Assembly (NCBI RefSeq): GCF_015159595.1
Contig: NZ_CP063304.1
Location: forward strand, 248,001 to 312,000
From: Blautia liquoris
GTDB lineage: Bacteria; Bacillota; Clostridia; Lachnospirales; Lachnospiraceae
Length of the DNA: 64,000 nucleotides
Reading direction: 5' to 3'
Notes under the pieces: model-generated
The model's input: only the letters and a program-made list of their open reading frames with translations
Database searches by the model: none
Told to the model about the DNA's origin: nothing
Position numbers and translations under genes: made by a program
Shown here: piece by piece, positions 7,639 to 17,749 of the stretch
Layout: every line of letters starts with the position of its first letter
Position numbering within the stretch: the stretch's first letter is position 1

Positions 7639-8528
7639 TGTTTCACGGTTTTGTTATATTCTTTCATGATATTCTGCAGAATATCCATATGCCTGAAGTC
7701 GTTGTGGTAGAGAATATTGATTTCCCGGATCATGCTTAGATTTTCAATCGGCAAAACCGTGATTTTTCCTTTTTTTAGTTCATCCAGACAGACACTGCGC
7801 GCAAGAATGGAGACCCCGATACCGCGGCGGATCAGGTCTTTAATGGTTGCGATGTTGTCTACTTCCAGAATGACGTTAAAATCATCGAGTGAGATATTAC
7901 GGCTTTCCAGATTTGCTGTGAACAGATTTCTGGTATCAGAGGATGAACTTCGAAGAATTAATGGCTGCTTTTTCAGTTCATTCAATGTTACCATTCTCTT
8001 TTTGGCAAGAGGATTGTTATTAGAGACAACCAAGACCAGTGAGTCTGTATCAAGCAGCAGAGAATTGATACTGCTGTCTGGGATATTTCCCTCTGCAACA
8101 GCCAGATCCAGTTCAAAGCTTTTTAACATGTCATAAAGATTATTTATGGAGCTAGTAAATATTTTTATATTTGTTCCGGGATTTTGCGCACTGTATTTTC
8201 CCAGAACCTCGACTACAGCATTGCTCTCTGCGGTGTGAGTAATCCCCACTCGCAGATGTCTTATCTGCCTTTCATCATCAGCAAGTTCTTGCTTCATTCT
8301 TTCATATAATGCAATATTTCTTCGTGCATATCTAATCACATAATTTCCCGAACTCGTTGGCTTTATCCTGTTTCCGGAGCGATTGAACAGCTTCACATGC
8401 AGCTCCTGCTCTAACTGCTTGATATGCTGGGTTACAGCTGGCTGTGTCAGTGACAGATGTTCTGCAGCTTTCGTATAACTTTCGTATTCGACGACAGCAA
8501 GTAACGTGTACAATTTTGTATCAATCAT
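7626..8528 (-). CDS. LysR family transcriptional regulator
   Basis: A 300-residue LTTR: an N-terminal helix-turn-helix (about 1-60, TKAAEHLSLTQPAVTQHIKQLEQEL) and a periplasmic-binding-like sensor domain (about 90-295). It is transcribed divergently from a chromate-type transporter pair across 165 bp that hold a TTATGA-N12-TCATAA repeat, so it probably controls that pair. Its 3' end overlaps the OhrR-like gene's 3' end by 13 bases on the opposite strand, with no terminator between them. The inducer is unknown. Confidence 0.92.
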   Translation of the reverse strand: MIDTKLYTLLAVVEYESYTKAAEHLSLTQPAVTQHIKQLEQELHVKLFNRSGNRIKPTSSGNYVIRYARRNIALYERMKQELADDERQIRHLRVGITHTAESNAVVEVLGKYSAQNPGTNIKIFTSSINNLYDMLKSFELDLAVAEGNIPDSSINSLLLDTDSLVLVVSNNNPLAKKRMVTLNELKKQPLILRSSSSDTRNLFTANLESRNISLDDFNVILEVDNIATIKDLIRRGIGVSILARSVCLDELKKGKITVLPIENLSMIREINILYHNDFRHMDILQNIMKEYNKTVKHYTS

Positions 8529-8565
8529 CGGATCACCTCATTTCCCATCTAAACATAATAAAAGC

Positions 8566-8618
8566 TTATGATATATTAATTATTCATAAATTAACTTTAT
8601 GATGTTTTTGTATATAAT
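8566..8618 (+). promoter_or_regulatory. LysR operator candidate and chromate-transporter promoter
   Basis: Inverted repeat TTATGA (8566-8571) and TCATAA (8584-8589) with 12 bases between, a LysR-box-like layout, just before a possible -35 TTAACT (8591-8596) and -10 TATAAT (8613-8618), 16 bases apart. The weak -35 fits an activated promoter. Confidence 0.55.
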
Positions 8619-8693
8619 GGTAACATAAACAGGAGCGGGAAGCAACATAAAACAACAGCTAAAAAAATATAAGAGTAAAGGGGAAATGTTGAA

Positions 8694-9449
8694 TTGAAGA
8701 AATTATTATCGATCTTTGAAGTCTTTTTTAAAATTGGATTGTTTACTTTCGGAGGAGGCCTTGAGATGCTTCCTCTGTTTAAGCGAGAGTTAGTCGAAAA
8801 GCATCACTGGATCACAGAGGATGAACTGATGGATATGATATCAATCTCTCAGTCCGTACCGGGGAGCCTGACAATCAACAGTGCGGCTTTCCTTGGAAGA
8901 ACCATGGAAGGTATCAAGGGTGCAGTCTTTGCAATCCTGGGCGCAGCACTGGCTCCGATGCTCTGTATTGCCCTGGTTGTAGTAATTGAGCCTTTGATTG
9001 ATGGCAATATCTATGTGGACCACTTTTTTACAGGAGTTCGTGCCGCAGTGGTAGGCCTGATCTTAAGTGCACTGCTGGATCTTCGATCACATGTACTTCA
9101 GTCTAAGGCCGATCTGGTGATTATGGCAGGATCATTTGGAGCGATGCAGGTGTTTGACATTAACTTTGTTTATATCATTGCCTGTGGAGTCTTATGTTCT
9201 CTGTTCTTGTATTTTCTGGCAAATAAAAACAAAGTCGGGACTGCTATTATATTAGGAAGTAATCTTGTGATATCAGCAATAAACTATAAGACTGCCTATG
9301 TCTTCTGGGGAATTTTTGCCCTATCCTACATCTGTTATCGATATGACAGATTTCAGATTCGAAAGAAAATCGAAAATAAGAATATCGAACAAGAAGAAAA
9401 AAATCCACATGTGGCACTGAAAGGGGAAGAGGCAAATGCTAATACTTGA
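8694..9449 (+). CDS. Chromate transporter family protein, first half
   Basis: A 251-residue membrane protein of the ChrA family in the half-size form: the conserved KIGLFTFGGGLEMLPLFKRE and ISQSVPGSLTINSAAFLG are seen near the N-terminus, followed by several hydrophobic helices and a charged tail. Half-size ChrA proteins work as pairs; the family exports chromate or other oxyanions, but in gut-type anaerobes the real substrate is unclear. The start is TTG at 8694 behind AAAGGGG; the ATG at 8687 is in another frame and stops after three codons. The 3' end overlaps the next gene by 14 bases. Confidence 0.87.
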   Translation: MKKLLSIFEVFFKIGLFTFGGGLEMLPLFKRELVEKHHWITEDELMDMISISQSVPGSLTINSAAFLGRTMEGIKGAVFAILGAALAPMLCIALVVVIEPLIDGNIYVDHFFTGVRAAVVGLILSALLDLRSHVLQSKADLVIMAGSFGAMQVFDINFVYIIACGVLCSLFLYFLANKNKVGTAIILGSNLVISAINYKTAYVFWGIFALSYICYRYDRFQIRKKIENKNIEQEEKNPHVALKGEEANANT

Positions 9450-9999
9450 ATTATTTTTAAGATTTTTTAAATTGGGTTTTATGAGCTTTGGCGGGGGATA
9501 TGCGATTGTCCCTCTGTTATATGAAGAGGTGTCGGGTATATGGGATGTAACGAAGACACAGTTTGCCAATCTGATTGGCCTGTTCGAACTGACGCCCGGT
9601 TCTGTGACAGTGAATGCTGCAGGTTATGTGGGGTATCAGATTGGAAAAATACCGGGAGCTGTGCTGTCGACCATTGGCGTTATACTGCCGTCCTTTATCT
9701 TGATGCTGATTATAAGCAGCCTCCTGAAGAGATTTTCTGAAAATGAACTGACAAACGAAGTGATCCGGGGAGTCAGACCTGCAGCGATGGGAATTATGTG
9801 TTCTTCGCTCATCTTTTTTATCGGGACTTCGATTATGGAGGCCGGCAATATGCCAAAATCGATATCAGATCCTCTGGTTATCAGTATTCCTTCGCTTTCT
9901 ATTGCAGCACTTAGTTTTTATGCTGTGCATAAAAAGAATATAAACCCTATTTGGGTTACACTGGGCGCAGGAGCTCTGGGCGTTTTACTTGTAAAATGA
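9436..9999 (+). CDS. Chromate transporter family protein, second half
   Basis: A 187-residue partner of the preceding gene with the same family signature KLGFMSFGGGYAIVPLL and LFELTPGSVTVNAAGYVGYQIG, then further membrane helices. It overlaps its partner by 14 bases, so the two halves are translated together and probably form a heterodimer equal to one full-length ChrA. The LysR regulator on the other side of the promoter likely controls it. The stop at 9999 lies 18 bases before the rpsL promoter, with no clear terminator. Confidence 0.87.
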   Translation: MLILELFLRFFKLGFMSFGGGYAIVPLLYEEVSGIWDVTKTQFANLIGLFELTPGSVTVNAAGYVGYQIGKIPGAVLSTIGVILPSFILMLIISSLLKRFSENELTNEVIRGVRPAAMGIMCSSLIFFIGTSIMEAGNMPKSISDPLVISIPSLSIAALSFYAVHKKNINPIWVTLGAGALGVLLVK

Positions 10000-10017
10000 C
10001 AGAGTCTGAAAAAAACC

Positions 10018-10046
10018 TTGACTTTTGACATTTTTAAGGATATAAT
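10018..10046 (+). promoter_or_regulatory. rpsL promoter
   Basis: TTGACT, 17 bases, TATAAT: near-consensus sigma-A promoter. The resulting leader is about 105 bases before the rpsL ATG and includes a strong AGGAGGTG site. Confidence 0.85.
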
Positions 10047-10158
10047 ATCTGAGCGTGCATAAGATGTACGACCATTTTGTGCGCAAAATTTTATAATAAG
10101 AAGTTAAGCAACCGGGTACCCCGTATTATACGGAGATTTTATCAGGAGGTGAAAAGGA

Positions 10159-10572
10159 ATGCCAACATTCAATCAGTTAGTAAGAAAAGGACGTCAGACC
10201 ACATCTAAAAAATCTGATGCTCCGGCTCTGCAGAAAAACTTTAACTCTCTGCAAAAGAAAACATCCGATCTGTCTTCACCACAAAAACGTGGCGTCTGCA
10301 CAGCAGTAAAGACAGCGACACCTAAGAAGCCGAATTCAGCACTCAGAAAGATCGCCAGAGTTCGTCTCTCTAATGGTATCGAAGTTACAAGCTATATTCC
10401 GGGTGAAGGACATAATCTTCAGGAACATAGTGTTGTTCTGATTCGTGGAGGAAGAGTTAAGGACCTGCCAGGTACAAGATACCACATTATCCGTGGAACA
10501 TTGGATACTGCAGGTGTAGCTAACAGGAAACAGGCCCGTTCCAAATACGGTGCTAAAAGACCAAAAAAATAA
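10159..10572 (+). CDS. rpsL: 30S ribosomal protein S12
   Basis: A 137-residue S12 ([12 protein letters not shown] to YGAKRPKK). The decoding-centre loops [11 protein letters not shown] and [14 protein letters not shown] carry the wild-type lysines whose changes give streptomycin resistance, so no resistance allele is seen. Start ATG 10159 follows AGGAGGTG. It opens the str gene set rpsL-rpsG-fusA. The 197-base gap to rpsG contains two small hairpins (around 10579-10595 and 10595-10607) without T tracts, so read-through is expected. Confidence 0.98.
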   Translation: MPTFNQLVRKGRQTTSKKSDAPALQKNFNSLQKKTSDLSSPQKRGVCTAVKTATPKKPNSALRKIARVRLSNGIEVTSYIPGEGHNLQEHSVVLIRGGRVKDLPGTRYHIIRGTLDTAGVANRKQARSKYGAKRPKK

Positions 10573-10601
10573 TTAAGACAAAGGTCTTTTGTCTGCTTTA
10601 A

Positions 10602-11240
<639 letters not shown>

Positions 11241-11316
11241 TGCAGGTTTTAGGTGAGAAGGATTCCGGTCTTGGCCGAATCCGACTCGTTTCATACTAAA
11301 ACAGGAGGAAAAAATT

Positions 11317-13431
11317 TTGGCTAGGGATTATCCATTAGAGAGAGTCAGAAATATCGGTATTATGGCACATATTGATGCAGGTAAGACAACTCTTACCGAG
11401 CGTATTCTGTACTATACCGGTGTTAACTATAAGATTGGTGATACCCATGAGGGAACTGCTACCATGGATTGGATGGAGCAGGAACAGGAAAGAGGTATCA
11501 CAATTACTTCAGCCGCCACCACCTGTCATTGGACGCACGAAAAGGACGGTGAGCCGGAGCCAGGTGCTTTGGAACATCGCATCAACATTATTGATACGCC
11601 AGGACATGTTGACTTTACTGTAGAAGTAGAGAGATCCTTACGTGTGCTTGACGGAGCAGTCGGTGTATTTAGTGCAAAAGGCGGTGTCGAGCCACAGTCT
11701 GAGAATGTATGGCGTCAGGCGGACACTTACAATGTCCCACGTATGGCATTTATCAACAAGATGGATGTTATGGGCGCTGATTTCTACGGTTCCGTAGATC
11801 AGATCAGGACTCGTTTAGGAAAAAATGCAATTATGCTTCAGCTGCCAATCGGAAAAGAAGATTCCTTTACTGGAATCATCGATTTGATGGAAATGAGAGC
11901 TTACATCTATAACGATGAAAGAGGCGACGACATCACGATTGAGGAGATTCCGGATGACATGAAGGAAGATGCAGAACTTTATCGTGCAGAGATGATTGAG
12001 AAGATTTGCGAACTGGATGATGATCTTACGCTTCGTTATCTGGAAGATGAGATTCCATCTGAAGATGAGATGAAAGCAGTTCTGAGAAAAGCCACCTGTG
12101 AAGGTACAGCTGTTCCAGTATGCTGCGGTTCCGCTTATAAGAATAAAGGTGTTCAGAAACTTTTGGATGCTGTTATTGATTATATGCCTTCACCAATTGA
12201 TATTCCGCCAATTGACGGAACAGATATGGAAGGAAACGAAGTAGTCAGACATTCATCTGACGAAGAGCCGTTTTCAGCTCTTGCGTTCAAGATTATGACT
12301 GATCCATTTGTAGGAAGACTGGCCTACTTCAGAGTATATTCTGGTACCATGAAGGCCGGCTCTTACGTATACAATTCTACAAAAGACAAGAAAGAACGTG
12401 TCGGACGTATCCTTCAGATGCATGCGAACAAGAGACAGGAGCGAGAGATCGTATATTCAGGAGAGATTGCTGCGGCAATCGGGCTGAAAGTTACATCTAC
12501 AGGTGATACACTCTGTGACGAGCAGCATCCGGTAATTCTTGAATCCATGGAATTCCCGGATCCGGTTATTGAGTTGGCTATTGAACCTAAGACAAAGGCC
12601 GGGCAGACAAAACTTGGCGAGGCTCTTGCAAAACTTGCAGAAGAAGATCCAACCTTCCGTGCCCATACGAATGAGGATACAGGACAGACTATTATTGCCG
12701 GAATGGGTGAACTTCATCTTGAGGTTATCGTGGATCGTCTGCTCCGCGAATTCCATGTAGAGGCTAATGTCGGTGCTCCGCAGGTTGCATATAGAGAGAC
12801 CATCACGAAACCGGCTGATGTTGACAGCAAGTATATCAAGCAGTCCGGAGGACGTGGACAATACGGACACTGTAAAGTTAAGTTTGAGCCCATGGATCCG
12901 AATGGGGAAGAAAGCTACAACTTCCAGAATTCTGTTGTCGGCGGAGCTATTCCGAAAGAATATATCCCGGCAGTTGATCAGGGTATTCAGGAAGCTATGA
13001 AAGCCGGTATCCTCGGAGGATTCCCGGTAGTAGGTGTTGCGGCTAACGTATATGACGGATCCTATCATGAGGTCGATTCTTCAGAGATGGCTTTCCATAT
13101 CGCGGGCTCTATGGCATTCAAAGATGCTATGCACAAAGGTTCCCCGGTACTTTTGGAGCCGATCATGAAAGTGGAAGTTTCCACTCCGGAAGACTACATG
13201 GGAGATGTTATCGGTGATATTAACTCCCGTCGTGGACGTATCGAAGGAATGGATGACATCGGCGGAGGAAAGATGATCCGAGGATTTGTACCTCTTGGAG
13301 AAATGTTCGGATATGCAACTGATCTGCGTTCCAGAACACAGGGTCGTGGTAACTACTCTATGTTCTTCGACAGATATGAGCAGGTTCCGAAGTCGGTACA
13401 GGAAAAAGTTCTGTCTGCTGTAAGCAAATAG
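11317..13431 (+). CDS. fusA: Elongation factor G
   Basis: A 704-residue translocase GTPase: G1 [10 protein letters not shown], switch region with RGITI, G3 DTPGHVDF, G4 NKMD, then domains II-V ending [21 protein letters not shown]. Full normal length. The start is TTG at 11317 behind CAGGAGG; the encoded N-terminus [20 protein letters not shown] agrees with the family, so the rare start seems real. It follows rpsG in the str operon; tuf comes next with its own promoter. Confidence 0.98.
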   Translation: MARDYPLERVRNIGIMAHIDAGKTTLTERILYYTGVNYKIGDTHEGTATMDWMEQEQERGITITSAATTCHWTHEKDGEPEPGALEHRINIIDTPGHVDFTVEVERSLRVLDGAVGVFSAKGGVEPQSENVWRQADTYNVPRMAFINKMDVMGADFYGSVDQIRTRLGKNAIMLQLPIGKEDSFTGIIDLMEMRAYIYNDERGDDITIEEIPDDMKEDAELYRAEMIEKICELDDDLTLRYLEDEIPSEDEMKAVLRKATCEGTAVPVCCGSAYKNKGVQKLLDAVIDYMPSPIDIPPIDGTDMEGNEVVRHSSDEEPFSALAFKIMTDPFVGRLAYFRVYSGTMKAGSYVYNSTKDKKERVGRILQMHANKRQEREIVYSGEIAAAIGLKVTSTGDTLCDEQHPVILESMEFPDPVIELAIEPKTKAGQTKLGEALAKLAEEDPTFRAHTNEDTGQTIIAGMGELHLEVIVDRLLREFHVEANVGAPQVAYRETITKPADVDSKYIKQSGGRGQYGHCKVKFEPMDPNGEESYNFQNSVVGGAIPKEYIPAVDQGIQEAMKAGILGGFPVVGVAANVYDGSYHEVDSSEMAFHIAGSMAFKDAMHKGSPVLLEPIMKVEVSTPEDYMGDVIGDINSRRGRIEGMDDIGGGKMIRGFVPLGEMFGYATDLRSRTQGRGNYSMFFDRYEQVPKSVQEKVLSAVSK

Positions 13432-13454
13432 AAATTATAAGTCAAAAAACACAC

Positions 13455-13486
13455 TTGCAATACCTTTGATTATGCAATATAATCAA
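13455..13486 (+). promoter_or_regulatory. tuf promoter with overlapping inverted repeat
   Basis: TTGCAA (13455-13460), 17 bases, TATAAT (13478-13483). TTGATTAT (13466-13473) and ATAATCAA (13479-13486) form an inverted repeat across the -10 box. This lets tuf be expressed apart from the str operon. Confidence 0.75.
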
Positions 13487-13560
13487 GGGTAGCAGGTTGC
13501 GTAAAATAAAGAAATTTAAAAGCCCGTATGAGGCATATCTATTAAGGAGGAATTTTAAAA

Positions 13561-14754
13561 ATGGCTAAGGCTAAATTTGAAAGAACAAAACCCCATTGCA
13601 ACATTGGTACCATTGGACATGTTGACCATGGTAAAACAACTCTGACAGCTGCTATCACGAAAGTTTTGTCTGTAAGAGTACCTGGTAATGATTCTGTTGA
13701 TTTTGATCATATCGATAAAGCTCCGGAAGAAAAAGAACGTGGTATCACAATTTCTACTTCTCACGTTGAGTATGAGACAGAGCACAGACATTATGCTCAT
13801 GTTGACTGCCCAGGGCATGCCGATTATGTAAAGAACATGATCACAGGTGCTGCTCAGATGGATGGAGCTATCCTTGTTGTAGCTGCTACAGATGGTGTAA
13901 TGGCTCAGACAAAGGAGCATATTCTTCTTTCCCGTCAGGTAGGCGTACCTTATATCGTAGTATTCATGAATAAATGCGATATGGTTGACGACGAAGAATT
14001 ACTGGAACTGGTAGACATGGAAATCCGTGAACTGTTAAGCGAGTATGACTTCCCTGGCGATGATACACCGATTATTCAGGGATCCGCTCTGAAGGCAATT
14101 GAAGAGCCGGAAGGACCTTGGGGAGACAAGATTATGGAACTTATGGATGCTGTTGACAGCTGGATTCCGGATCCACAGCGTGCAACAGATCAGCCATTCC
14201 TGATGCCTGTAGAGGATATCTTCACAATCACAGGACGTGGTACAGTTGCCACAGGACGTGTTGAGCGTGGTACACTTCATCTGAACGAAGAAGTTGAAAT
14301 CATCGGAATCAAAGAAGAGACACGTAAGACAGTTGTAACAGGTATTGAGATGTTCCGTAAACTTCTGGACGAGGCTCAGGCTGGTGATAATATCGGTGCA
14401 CTGCTTCGCGGGGTTCAGAGAACAGACATCGAAAGAGGACAGGTACTTGCAAAACCAGGTACGGTAACCTGCCATACAAAGTTTACCGCTCAGGTTTACG
14501 TTCTTACAAAAGATGAAGGTGGACGTCATACTCCTTTCTTCAACAACTATCGCCCTCAGTTCTACTTCAGAACAACGGACGTAACAGGTGTTATCAATCT
14601 TCCGGAAGGAACAGAGATGTGTATGCCTGGTGATAACGTAGAGATGACAATTGAACTGATTCATCCAATAGCTATGGAGCAGGGTCTTACATTCGCTATC
14701 CGTGAAGGTGGACGTACAGTTGGATCAGGACGAGTTGCTACAGTTATTGAGTAA
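13561..14754 (+). CDS. tuf: Elongation factor Tu
   Basis: A 397-residue EF-Tu that delivers aminoacyl-tRNA to the ribosome. G1 [15 protein letters not shown]3 DCPGHADY, G4 NKCD, then the two beta-barrels, ending [14 protein letters not shown]. Start ATG 13561 follows AAGGAGG. It has its own promoter and is closed by a strong terminator, and it is not followed by rpsJ, as it would be in many genomes. Confidence 0.98.
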   Translation: MAKAKFERTKPHCNIGTIGHVDHGKTTLTAAITKVLSVRVPGNDSVDFDHIDKAPEEKERGITISTSHVEYETEHRHYAHVDCPGHADYVKNMITGAAQMDGAILVVAATDGVMAQTKEHILLSRQVGVPYIVVFMNKCDMVDDEELLELVDMEIRELLSEYDFPGDDTPIIQGSALKAIEEPEGPWGDKIMELMDAVDSWIPDPQRATDQPFLMPVEDIFTITGRGTVATGRVERGTLHLNEEVEIIGIKEETRKTVVTGIEMFRKLLDEAQAGDNIGALLRGVQRTDIERGQVLAKPGTVTCHTKFTAQVYVLTKDEGGRHTPFFNNYRPQFYFRTTDVTGVINLPEGTEMCMPGDNVEMTIELIHPIAMEQGLTFAIREGGRTVGSGRVATVIE

Positions 14755-14797
14755 TAATTGTATAAATAAATAATTTGTGATCAAACGGAGTAATACA

Positions 14798-14839
14798 AAT
14801 GCCGCAGTTCTTGGAAAATTGAGAACTGCGGCATTTTTA
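14798..14839. terminator. Bidirectional terminator between tuf and the Xaa-Pro peptidase
   Basis: AATGCCGCAGTTC pairs perfectly with GAACTGCGGCATT over a 12-base loop, with a T run on the plus strand and A-rich sequence on the other side. It serves tuf and probably the convergent gene. Confidence 0.9.
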
Positions 14840-14853
14840 ATTGCTGTTTTAAA

Positions 14854-15915
14854 TTATAGTTCGATCAGCTCTTTTGGTGAATGGGCGAGATCTTCGTATC
14901 CGTCTTCTGTGATCAGAATCATGTCCTCGATCCGGACGCCGCCGAAACCAGGTATATAGATGCCAGGCTCGATGGTCTCAATCATGTTTGCTTTCATGAC
15001 TGTCTGGTCAGTCATGGAGAAACGCGGTTCTTCATGGATGAACAGGCCGACACTGTGACCAAGTCCGTGCCCGAAGCAGTCTCCATATCCGGCTTCCGTG
15101 ATGATATCCCTGGCAATTTTGTCCACCTCACAGCCCTTCATGCCTGGTTTTACTGCAGCCATGGATTCTTTATGTGCACAAAGAACGATATCATAGATCT
15201 CCTTTTGCTTATCATTTGCCTTGCCAATTACTATGGTTCTTGTCATATCGGAACAATAGCCCTTGTAGATGCAGCCAAAATCCATAGTGAGAAAATCGCC
15301 ATATTCCAGTTTCTTTTCACTTGGAACAGCATGAGGCATAGAGGAGTGAATACCGGATGCAACAATAGAATCAAAAGATAACCCTTCTGCACCGTTCATC
15401 TTCATCTCGTATTCAAGACGGGCAGCTACTTCAAGCTCTGTCTGTCCCTCTTTGATATAACCTAACATGGCTGAAAATGCAGCATCTCCAATACTCTCAG
15501 CTTTTCTGAGGTAATCGAGTTCTTCCGGAGTCTTAACCTGACGAAGTTTATTCACGGATTGTCCCATGGGGGTCCAAGCTTCAACATGGAGCTCATTCTC
15601 GAACTTATTAAAATCACTGCACAACATGGAGCAATCTTCATATCCAAGAGTCCTGGCATGATCCTGGCTGATGCATCTGTTCAGAAGTTCGGTCCTGGAA
15701 TGTTCTTTGTTCTCCTCAGTTACTGTGAAATCACTTTCTTTTTGGGCTGCTTCTGTATATCGGGAATCCGTGATCAGCACATGCTGGTTTTGGGAAATGT
15801 ATAAAACACCTTCGCCGCCTCTAAAACCGCTGATATAGCGCATATTATAAGGATCGGTGATTAACAGTGCATCGATATTTTTCTGGCTTATCAGGCCGTT
15901 AACATTATCTCTCAT
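14854..15915 (-). CDS. Xaa-Pro aminopeptidase/dipeptidase, M24 family
   Basis: A 353-residue pita-bread metallopeptidase. The N-terminal creatinase-like domain (about 1-125) is followed by the catalytic domain with the metal ligands in MDFGCIYKGYCSDMTRT, HGLGHSVGLFIHEEP, TIEPGIY and VRIEDMIL. It cuts peptides with proline at the second position in the cytosol. Genes like this often precede efp, but here the upstream neighbour is trxA on the other strand, so it stands alone. Confidence 0.93.
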   Translation of the reverse strand: MRDNVNGLISQKNIDALLITDPYNMRYISGFRGGEGVLYISQNQHVLITDSRYTEAAQKESDFTVTEENKEHSRTELLNRCISQDHARTLGYEDCSMLCSDFNKFENELHVEAWTPMGQSVNKLRQVKTPEELDYLRKAESIGDAAFSAMLGYIKEGQTELEVAARLEYEMKMNGAEGLSFDSIVASGIHSSMPHAVPSEKKLEYGDFLTMDFGCIYKGYCSDMTRTIVIGKANDKQKEIYDIVLCAHKESMAAVKPGMKGCEVDKIARDIITEAGYGDCFGHGLGHSVGLFIHEEPRFSMTDQTVMKANMIETIEPGIYIPGFGGVRIEDMILITEDGYEDLAHSPKELIEL

Positions 15916-16046
15916 TTATCTGATTCAATCCTTTCTTAGGTTTATGTATAAGAACATCTTAGCACAATAAAATCTCTTTTACAATCGTTTTCCTATGTGA
16001 CTAACTCACAGAACATTATTTGAAATTGTATTATTCTATACTCAAC

Positions 16047-16080
16047 AAGAGATACTAGTACATAAGAGATATTAGTACAA
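16047..16080 (+). repeat. Two adjacent 17-bp direct repeats upstream of trxA
   Basis: AAGAGATACTAGTACAT (16047-16063) is followed directly by AAGAGATATTAGTACAA (16064-16080), differing at two bases. The pair ends 36 bases before the trxA start and just after a possible -10 TATACT (16037-16042). A regulator binding in tandem is one reading; no known site is recognised. Confidence 0.6.
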
Positions 16081-16116
16081 AAAGCAAATGACTTTTAATA
16101 AATGGAGGTAACTGAT

Positions 16117-16434
16117 ATGGCAGTAACACAATTAAAAAAAGACAAATTTGATGAAGCGATTCAAGAAAAAGGAAAACTTGTGGTGATTGATTTTTTTGCA
16201 ACCTGGTGTGGACCTTGTAAGGTTTTAAGTCCAGTTGTTGATCAGGCGTCTGAAGAATTTACCGATGTGGCTTTTTATAAAGTGGATATTGACGAAGAGA
16301 TGGAACTCGCTCAGAGATATCAGGTGATGAGCGTACCAACAGTCCTTTTTATAAAAGAGGGCGAGGTTGTAAATAAGAGTGTTGGATCGATTCCAATTGA
16401 ACGCCTGAGGGACCTCATCAATGAGGCGAAATAA
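16117..16434 (+). CDS. trxA: Thioredoxin
   Basis: A 105-residue thioredoxin with the active site FFATWCGPCK and the cis-proline in VMSVPTVLFIKEG. It reduces cytosolic disulfides and is the usual electron donor for ribonucleotide reductase and GPx-type peroxidases, both of which are in this window. I chose ATG 16117, which has GGAGG 9 bases before it; an ATG at 16102 overlaps that site. No trxB is adjacent. Tandem repeats lie upstream and a terminator follows. Confidence 0.97.
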   Translation: MAVTQLKKDKFDEAIQEKGKLVVIDFFATWCGPCKVLSPVVDQASEEFTDVAFYKVDIDEEMELAQRYQVMSVPTVLFIKEGEVVNKSVGSIPIERLRDLINEAK

Positions 16435-16488
16435 TAAGTTTATAACTGAAAAAGTTTGATAAAAGTTTTCTATGTACTTTCTCCTATT

Positions 16489-16525
16489 AGGGACAGCATC
16501 ATGACAGATGCCGTCCCTCTTCCTT
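16489..16525 (+). terminator. Terminator after trxA
   Basis: AGGGACAGCATC pairs with GATGCCGTCCCT (one A/C mismatch) around the loop ATGACA, followed by CTTCCTTTT. It lies in the short space between trxA and the convergent dehydrogenase gene. Confidence 0.75.
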
Positions 16526-17545
16526 TTATGACACTTTGATCATAACCTTCCCGGTTCTGCGGTATTCCGGCTTTGTGAAGACATCTGCGATATCGTCAAG
16601 CGGTACGATGTTTGTGATCAGATTTTTTACATCTATCATGTGTGAATCCAACACCGCGACAGCCCGCTTAAATGTGTATGGGTTGATGAAAGATGATGTG
16701 ATCTTCAGTTCTTTTTTAAAGACAAGATCCGGCCGGAGTGGAAAACTATCATCTGGAGATGCCAGACCAAAGAACATGACAGTAGCTGTATTGCCCGCAA
16801 AGTTTAGGGCATCTTCCTGCGTATGTATATTGCCGACACACTCGATGACAACATCTACGTTTTCACAATAATTTCTTAGAACGGTTTGCACATCCTCTTC
16901 CAGTGGATTGATGACCTTGGTGGCGCCCAATTTCAATGCCTGGGTTCGCTTCTCCTCTACAGGTTCTGATAAAATCAGCTTAGCCGCCCCTGCATGTTTT
17001 GCAAGCTGCAGCATAATCATACCAATCGGTCCGCCTCCGATGACCAACACAGTTGAACCCACTTTGATATTGCACAAATCAATTCCGTTCAAGCAGCAAG
17101 AGACCGGTTCAGCCATAGCCGCTTCCATAAAACTCAAGTCTTCTGAGAACGAATAAACTTGCTTTTCGTGTGTGATGACATATTCCGCAAACGCGCCGTT
17201 CACGGTCGTCCCGACTCCGATCATATCTGTACAGAAATGGGCCTTCCCATTCTTGCAATAATAGCATTCTCCGCATGTGTCATTGGGGTCCCCGCTTACC
17301 CGGTCGCCGACCTTGACGGAAGTGACATTCTTCCCGACTTTTGTGACCACACCAGAAAACTCATGTCCCGGTATCAGTGGGGGAGTGACCTCAAAAGCAC
17401 CTCCGTCACCGTTAAAAATATGGATATCGGTGCCACATACCCCACAGTACTTTACCTGAATTAATACTTCATCCTCCTTTAGATCGCGAAGAGGAACCTC
17501 TTTTACAGTTAAATCTTGTTTTCCCTGGTAAACTGCCGCTTTCAT
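16526..17545 (-). CDS. Zinc-dependent medium-chain alcohol/polyol dehydrogenase
   Basis: A 339-residue MDR dehydrogenase. Catalytic zinc site: CGVCGTDIHIF and GHEFSGVV; structural zinc loop with four cysteines, CGECYYCKNGKAHFC; Rossmann motif VIGGGPIGMIMLQLAK. It resembles sorbitol/threonine-type dehydrogenases and likely oxidises a secondary alcohol with NAD(P), but the substrate cannot be told from sequence. It stands alone, divergent from glyA. A second MDR enzyme, at 44409, is a better match to threonine dehydrogenase. Confidence 0.88.
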   Translation of the reverse strand: MKAAVYQGKQDLTVKEVPLRDLKEDEVLIQVKYCGVCGTDIHIFNGDGGAFEVTPPLIPGHEFSGVVTKVGKNVTSVKVGDRVSGDPNDTCGECYYCKNGKAHFCTDMIGVGTTVNGAFAEYVITHEKQVYSFSEDLSFMEAAMAEPVSCCLNGIDLCNIKVGSTVLVIGGGPIGMIMLQLAKHAGAAKLILSEPVEEKRTQALKLGATKVINPLEEDVQTVLRNYCENVDVVIECVGNIHTQEDALNFAGNTATVMFFGLASPDDSFPLRPDLVFKKELKITSSFINPYTFKRAVAVLDSHMIDVKNLITNIVPLDDIADVFTKPEYRRTGKVMIKVS

Positions 17546-17660
17546 CCTATTGCCCTCCTGTTTGTATGTTAAACTTAAATATGAACCTTGTTATAGGTAT
17601 CATACGTCAAAATCATACAAGGTGCAATGAAAAACAGACAAAACCATCATTTTATTTTAA

Positions 17661-17688
17661 TTGAAATATGGTATACTACTAATATGAT
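17661..17688 (+). promoter_or_regulatory. Probable glyA promoter
   Basis: TTGAAA, 16 bases, TATGAT. The -10 box is the first part of a dispersed repeat element, and the leader then carries the rest of the repeat before the glyA ribosome site. TATACT at 17672 is an alternative -10. Confidence 0.5.
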
Positions 17689-17731
17689 GCAAGTGTCAAA
17701 AGGTATTTTGACGCTAATGATACATAGATTG
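17684..17731 (+). repeat. Dispersed hairpin repeat, copy in glyA leader
   Basis: GTGTCAAAA and TTTTGACGC form a 9-bp stem (one G-T pair) around GGTA, followed by TAATGATACATAGATTG. From GTCAAAAG to GATTG it is nearly identical to the minus-strand copy at 22764-22810, with weaker copies at 4570 and 42921. It lies between promoter and ribosome site of glyA, so it is part of the mRNA leader. Confidence 0.75.
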
Positions 17732-17749
17732 TTACAGGAGGGTCAGATA

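Noticed and set aside
12457-13068. 203-codon minus-strand frame inside fusA
   Set aside because: Shadow of the EF-G gene, with no initiation signal.
14035-14664. 209-codon minus-strand frame inside tuf
   Set aside because: Shadow of EF-Tu codon usage; composition is Cys/Ser/Asn-rich and matches no protein.
16047-16080. CRISPR-like repeat
   Set aside because: Only two units with no spacer between them, and no cas genes in the window.
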